A stretch of 8,514 nt of DNA from an uncultured Flavobacteriales bacterium. Lineage in GTDB: Bacteria; Bacteroidota; Bacteroidia; Flavobacteriales; Crocinitomicaceae. A program made the translations under genes and the position numbers. This document shows positions 5,571 to 8,514 of this stretch, piece after piece; within the stretch, counting starts at the first letter, position 1, and each line of letters opens with the position of its first letter. The stretch lies in NCBI GenBank assembly GCA_946479125.1, contig CAMLET010000113.1:1-8514 (forward strand), given 5' to 3'. The notes beneath the pieces were generated by a model. It worked only from the letters and a program-made list of their open reading frames with translations. It was not told the DNA's origin and made no database searches.

Positions 5571-6194
5571 TTACTCTGCAGCCTGGATAGTCCAGGAGTT
5601 ATTCGCATTCAAAATCGCGTTTACAGTATAAACTCCTGAAGGGAAATCAACCAATGCCGCATGTGTCATTTCCTGAATGTTCAATACTTCACCTTTTGTA
5701 TAGTTACCGAAAGCGATCCAGTATTGTGGAGATGGTGTGAACGTAAGGTTCATGTTCGGTTGTGCATTCACTGCGAATGTTCCTGATCCTGACATACCGA
5801 TACCTACTGAAGCCATTTTTAAAGGAACCGAACCATCTTCTTTGATGTACAAGCTTCCTCCATGTGAACCAGCTTCCTGATTAATGAAATTGTATGCCTG
5901 ATCGTGTGTTAATGTAATTGAATTTGAAGTTGTAAGATCTGCCGCTGGCGACTGAGATGCTTTAAACTTGATTCCAGGTTTCAATTCACCTGTTTCTGCC
6001 CATACAAAGTTGTAGTCAATTGTCCAGTCAAAGTACCCTTCTGTGTTTGGATGAACGAACTTTGAGAACCATGCCAGTGACATTACACCGTCTACACCAA
6101 TGTTTTGATCTTGTTGGAATACCATGATAGATCCCGCATTTGTTGAGTTATTGATGAAATTAATCTTGTACTCAACCCCTTTACCTGTTGCCAT
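5571..6194 (-). CDS. RhiA-like protein
   Basis: This 207-residue protein matches what I recall of the RhiA (rhizosphere-induced protein) family: an opening YKINFINNSTNAGSIMVFQQD, with a break after INFINNS, then IGVDGVMSLAWFSKF (32-46), the FDWTIDYNFVWAETG block (55-69), PGIKFKASQ (73-81), SLYIKEDGSVPLKMASVGIGMSG (broken at residue 123), FAVNAQPNMNLTFTPSPQYWIAFGNYTKGEVLNI (140-173, likewise in several strands) and a final NNSWTIQ. It is beta-rich, with many Asn, Thr and aromatic residues, and full-length by comparison. No signal peptide is seen, as in the family. The rhiABC genes of Rhizobium leguminosarum are quorum-regulated and their biochemical role is not established. The start is the ATG at 6194. 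A gap of 239 bases separates it from the response-regulator gene upstream, so it probably has its own promoter. The family assignment is from memory of motifs, not a search. Confidence 0.65.
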   Translation of the reverse strand: MATGKGVEYKINFINNSTNAGSIMVFQQDQNIGVDGVMSLAWFSKFVHPNTEGYFDWTIDYNFVWAETGELKPGIKFKASQSPAADLTTSNSITLTHDQAYNFINQEAGSHGGSLYIKEDGSVPLKMASVGIGMSGSGTFAVNAQPNMNLTFTPSPQYWIAFGNYTKGEVLNIQEMTHAALVDFPSGVYTVNAILNANNSWTIQAAE

Positions 6195-6433
6195 AATAGT
6201 TAGTTTAAAAAAATGAATATGGTTTTAACTACAAGTCCTAATGTTAGATCTGAACAATTTGTGCCCTCGTGAATTTCCGGAATAACCTTCCTAAGTGTGG
6301 CAGCTCTACTTGTTTATCTTTTCATTATCGCTATACGACAAAGATGAGGAGTATGCAAAGCGTGGATATGAGTGAAAACACTCCTTTGCAGAGAACAGGT
6401 AAAAACACCTGCAGGAAAAAATGGACGAAATGT
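6195..6433 (-). promoter_or_regulatory. Intergenic leader of the RhiA-like cluster with nested hairpins
   Basis: This gap separates the response-regulator stop from the RhiA-like start and should hold the promoter of the RhiA-like gene. No clear TTG / TAnnTTTG pair was found. At its regulator-proximal end are hairpins: TGCAAAG (6354-6360) pairs with CTTTGCA (6384-6390), enclosing GAGTG-AAAA-CACTC (6370-6383), and next to it CAGGT (6396-6400) pairs with ACCTG (6407-6411). These may form the 3' end of the kinase/regulator transcript or a regulator target. They lack U-tracts. Confidence 0.4.
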
Positions 6434-7108
6434 TCAGACGATCAGTGGCAGGTCTTCGGAAAGCACCAGCTTCTGCTGTAGGGCGTAGATGACCAAGCCG
6501 GCAATGTTCTTTGCGCCAGTCTTGGCAAAAATATTGTTTTTGTGACCTTCAACCGTTTTCTGAGAAATAAAAAGCATCTCACCTATTTCTTTTGCTGTTT
6601 TCTGCTGGCAGATCAGTTTTATAATTTCAACCTCACGCTCACTGAGGGTTCTTCCTTCTTCCAATTCGGGTCGGGCAACATTTCCTGAGATCTGTCCGCG
6701 CAGCAATTCCATTTGCGAAAGGGAAAGATAGAATCCAAGTTCATGTACCTGCTTGATAATACGAATGAGCATATCAGGAGAAATTCCTTTTGGCTGAAAG
6801 GCTGCAACACCAGTTTTAATCATGAATCCCAGGTAAACATCTTTGTAGAATGATGAAAGCACGATAATCCGGATTTGAGGATATTCCTTTTTCATTTGTT
6901 CTGCAATATCAGTTCCGTTTCGTCCTTCCATTTTCAAATCCAGAAGCAATACGTCAGGGCATTCATTTACGACCTTAAGCTTGTCAAACAATTCATCACC
7001 TCCTGAAGCGGTAAACAAAATGCTGAACTCACCACTTTCTTCAAGAAATTTGCAAAGAAGCTGAACAATTAGCTGGTCGTTATCTGTGACTGCAAGTTTA
7101 ATTTTCAT
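6434..7108 (-). CDS. NarL/FixJ-family response regulator (REC + LuxR-type HTH)
   Basis: This 224-residue, two-domain regulator has an N-terminal receiver domain (about 1-125) and a C-terminal LuxR-type DNA-binding domain (about 152-215). In the receiver the phosphoacceptor is Asp57 in DVLLLDLKM, the switch Ser is Ser85 in IIVLSSF, and the conserved Lys is Lys107 in FQPKG. The acidic pocket reads T-D9-N10, so the second acidic residue is Asn, a milder variant that may lower metal affinity. The HTH domain has TLSEREVEIIKLI, the helix TAKEIGEMLFIS and the recognition helix QKTVEGHKNNIFAKTG. It should be phosphorylated by the kinase whose gene overlaps its start by 11 bases, and then bind DNA as a dimer. 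Nearest downstream target candidates are the RhiA-like, collar and protease genes, by position only. Confidence 0.92.
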   Translation of the reverse strand: MKIKLAVTDNDQLIVQLLCKFLEESGEFSILFTASGGDELFDKLKVVNECPDVLLLDLKMEGRNGTDIAEQMKKEYPQIRIIVLSSFYKDVYLGFMIKTGVAAFQPKGISPDMLIRIIKQVHELGFYLSLSQMELLRGQISGNVARPELEEGRTLSEREVEIIKLICQQKTAKEIGEMLFISQKTVEGHKNNIFAKTGAKNIAGLVIYALQQKLVLSEDLPLIV

Positions 7109-7874
7109 GAGCTTTGAGTGTTTTTACGGGTAGAATTAAACAAAGGCGTGTACCTTTTGCAGGAATAGAACGAATACTGTGTTTACCATTCAATGCATGT
7201 GTTCTTACAATAATGTTCTTAATTCCCAAGCCTGGAAATTGAGTTAATGTATCAAATCCAACTCCGTTGTCGTTAATAATCAGGAGCATTCCTTTGGCAG
7301 AGAAACGCAAATAGATCGTTGTGCTGTCACATTGTGCATGTTTCCTGATATTGTTCAGCCATTCCTGCGAAATTCGCAATACCTGCAATTTAAGATGGGG
7401 ATCATTTGCATACTCTGGGTTCCCCGCCAACAAAACGTTTATCTGAAAATAGTTCAAGAAAGCTGAAGACAATTCGGAAATCAACTCAGGCAGGGAAGCG
7501 TAATTAACCATCGGCGGACTCAATTCATGGGATATATTTCGCGCCATCTCTATAGCATCCTGCAAATGAGGTGTCAATTCATTTTCCTTTTCTTTCATTT
7601 GACTCATGAGTTGTACCTGTACCAGTTTACCTATCAATGAGTCGTGAACTTCCGCAGCTATACGTTCTTTTTCGCGTTCCTGCACTTCAATGGTACTTTC
7701 AAGCATTTCCCGTTCATGTTCCAAACGCAGTGCATGTTCCTTTTCGCGTGCTTCAATAATACGCTTCATACCGCGCTGTGTAAGGCGGACAAGTAAAAAC
7801 GTAAAAATGACCATGATCAGCAGAAAGGAAAGCAGCCATTGTGCAATCAGTTCGCTATTCGACCAAACTTCCAT
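7098..7874 (-). CDS. Sensor histidine kinase, HisKA_3 (NarL-partner) type, single TM
   Basis: This 258-residue kinase has a very short exterior part, one transmembrane helix (about residues 10-30, ELIAQWLLSFLLIMVIFTFLL broken at residue 20), a charged coiled-coil linker (35-70), a HisKA_3 dimerisation domain with His77 in ERIAAEVHDSL, and a HATPase_c domain. The ATP-binding boxes are the N-box EWLNNIRKHA (171-180), DNGVGFD (202-208) and GLGIKN (215-220). It has no recognisable sensory domain of its own, so the signal may come from the preceding 7-TM protein, whose gene overlaps this start by 28 bases. Its stop overlaps the response-regulator start by 11 bases. Such tight overlap implies translational coupling and a matched pair. 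Kinases of this size are common in Bacteroidota. Confidence 0.92.
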   Translation of the reverse strand: MEVWSNSELIAQWLLSFLLIMVIFTFLLVRLTQRGMKRIIEAREKEHALRLEHEREMLESTIEVQEREKERIAAEVHDSLIGKLVQVQLMSQMKEKENELTPHLQDAIEMARNISHELSPPMVNYASLPELISELSSAFLNYFQINVLLAGNPEYANDPHLKLQVLRISQEWLNNIRKHAQCDSTTIYLRFSAKGMLLIINDNGVGFDTLTQFPGLGIKNIIVRTHALNGKHSIRSIPAKGTRLCLILPVKTLKAHEN

Positions 7875-8500
7875 AACAAACGTGTCAGATAGCTGTAAAA
7901 CCCAATGGTAATAACCAGGTAAAACAACCAGAAATAGAACTTGATCTCACCATTTACCTCAATGAAGAACGTTACAGGAATGTAAAAAATGAGCTTTGTA
8001 GCAAAGTAGATGAGAAACGTTCCATTCAGCCGGAAGAATTTTTCATCCGGCAGATCACCACCTTTAAACTGGTCGAAAAGATAAATGAAACAGAAAATGA
8101 TCACCCCCACTGAGCTGGCATGTGTTGAGAAATAATTGGTGGGCGTTTCGTCACCCCTCAACAGCAGCAAAATATCAACCAAATAACCCAATACGATGAC
8201 TCCACCCAATACACCAGCGATCAATTTCAAACGCTGGGTCAAAATTCGGCTATAAATCAGTGTGAATAGTGCTATTTCACAGCAATTAAAAATAGGCAAT
8301 AGTATATGGTTACTGTTATTGGAACGAAAGAAAGCGAACCGACTAATGATATCAACAACAAGCGCTATACCTAAATAGATCAGTAACAGTTTAAGTTCTG
8401 CTGAAAGACGTCGCAACAGGAATATCCCTATCACAAGTCCACATCCCAGGACAATCGGCGACAATAAAGTCAAAAGATCCGTTAGCCTAACGATGTTCAT
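7847..8500 (-). CDS. Seven-TM integral membrane protein, possible sensor partner of the kinase
   Basis: I do not recognise a family for this 217-residue protein. It shows seven hydrophobic segments at about residues 9-30, 35-55, 66-86, 91-114, 126-144, 158-181 and 187-209, with a short polar N-terminus, no soluble domain and a basic C-terminus (LLWKFGRIAN). A loop at about 115-126 (RGDETPTNYFST) and one at 145-157 (KGGDLPDEKFF) are the main polar parts. Its last 28 bases overlap the start of the histidine kinase, which itself lacks a sensory domain, so a role in detecting the signal or in docking the kinase is a reasonable inference. The ATG at 8500 lies 14 bases from the window edge, so the promoter is outside. 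The start is supported by the first helix. Confidence 0.8.
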   Translation of the reverse strand: MNIVRLTDLLTLLSPIVLGCGLVIGIFLLRRLSAELKLLLIYLGIALVVDIISRFAFFRSNNSNHILLPIFNCCEIALFTLIYSRILTQRLKLIAGVLGGVIVLGYLVDILLLLRGDETPTNYFSTHASSVGVIIFCFIYLFDQFKGGDLPDEKFFRLNGTFLIYFATKLIFYIPVTFFIEVNGEIKFYFWLFYLVITIGFYSYLTRLLWKFGRIAN

Positions 8501-8501
8501 A

Positions 8502-8512
8502 GCGTTTAACGC
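8502..8512. promoter_or_regulatory. 11-bp palindrome GCGTT-T-AACGC next to the 7-TM start
   Basis: GCGTTTAACGC is a perfect inverted repeat with a one-base centre, one base upstream of the ATG. A second, CGTTAG-C-CTAACG (8480-8492), lies within the first codons. They are too tight for hairpins but could be operator half-sites, or chance, at the window edge. Confidence 0.2.
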
Positions 8513-8514
8513 AG

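Overview
The window looks like a piece of a Bacteroidota chromosome, probably of the Flavobacteriales type. This rests on the moderate-to-low GC, weak Shine-Dalgarno signals, an SLA|Q-type signal peptide cleavage site, the pairing of a short NarL-type histidine kinase with a LuxR-type regulator, and intergenic repeat words (GAGCGGAGTCGA, TTTCCC.CAGA, CTACTTTTT hairpins) that I remember as frequent in that phylum. The species cannot be read from the sequence.

Layout. Bases 1-446 hold the 3' end of a type I restriction R subunit (hsdR) on the + strand. An unrecognised two-helix membrane protein follows (524-1048, +). It converges on a secreted coiled-coil protein (1069-1584, -). Bases 1585-2273 carry no credible gene but are rich in repeats: a degenerate 21-22 bp direct-repeat array, a duplicated 11-mer, a MITE-like inverted repeat and a REP-like palindrome. 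A conserved helical hypothetical protein (2274-2981, +) ends in a clear terminator. Bases 2982-3517 are again without a gene and hold a short perfect hairpin and a roughly 143-base long imperfect hairpin.

From 3463 to the right end everything is on the minus strand. Read in the direction of transcription, an operon of three overlapping genes comes first: a 7-TM membrane protein, a HisKA_3 histidine kinase and a NarL/FixJ response regulator (8500 down to 6434). It is followed by a RhiA-like protein (6194-5571), a hairpin, a phage tail-collar-like protein (5449-4397) and a V8/trypsin-like serine protease (4369-3518) that ends in a strong terminator.

The most interesting unit is the RhiA-like / tail-collar / V8-protease cluster directly downstream of the two-component system. 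None of the three proteins shows a signal peptide, although each is of a type usually expected outside the cell or in a particle. Whether the adjacent two-component system controls them is inference from position only. The left end (hsdR) is the edge of a restriction-modification locus whose other genes lie outside the window.
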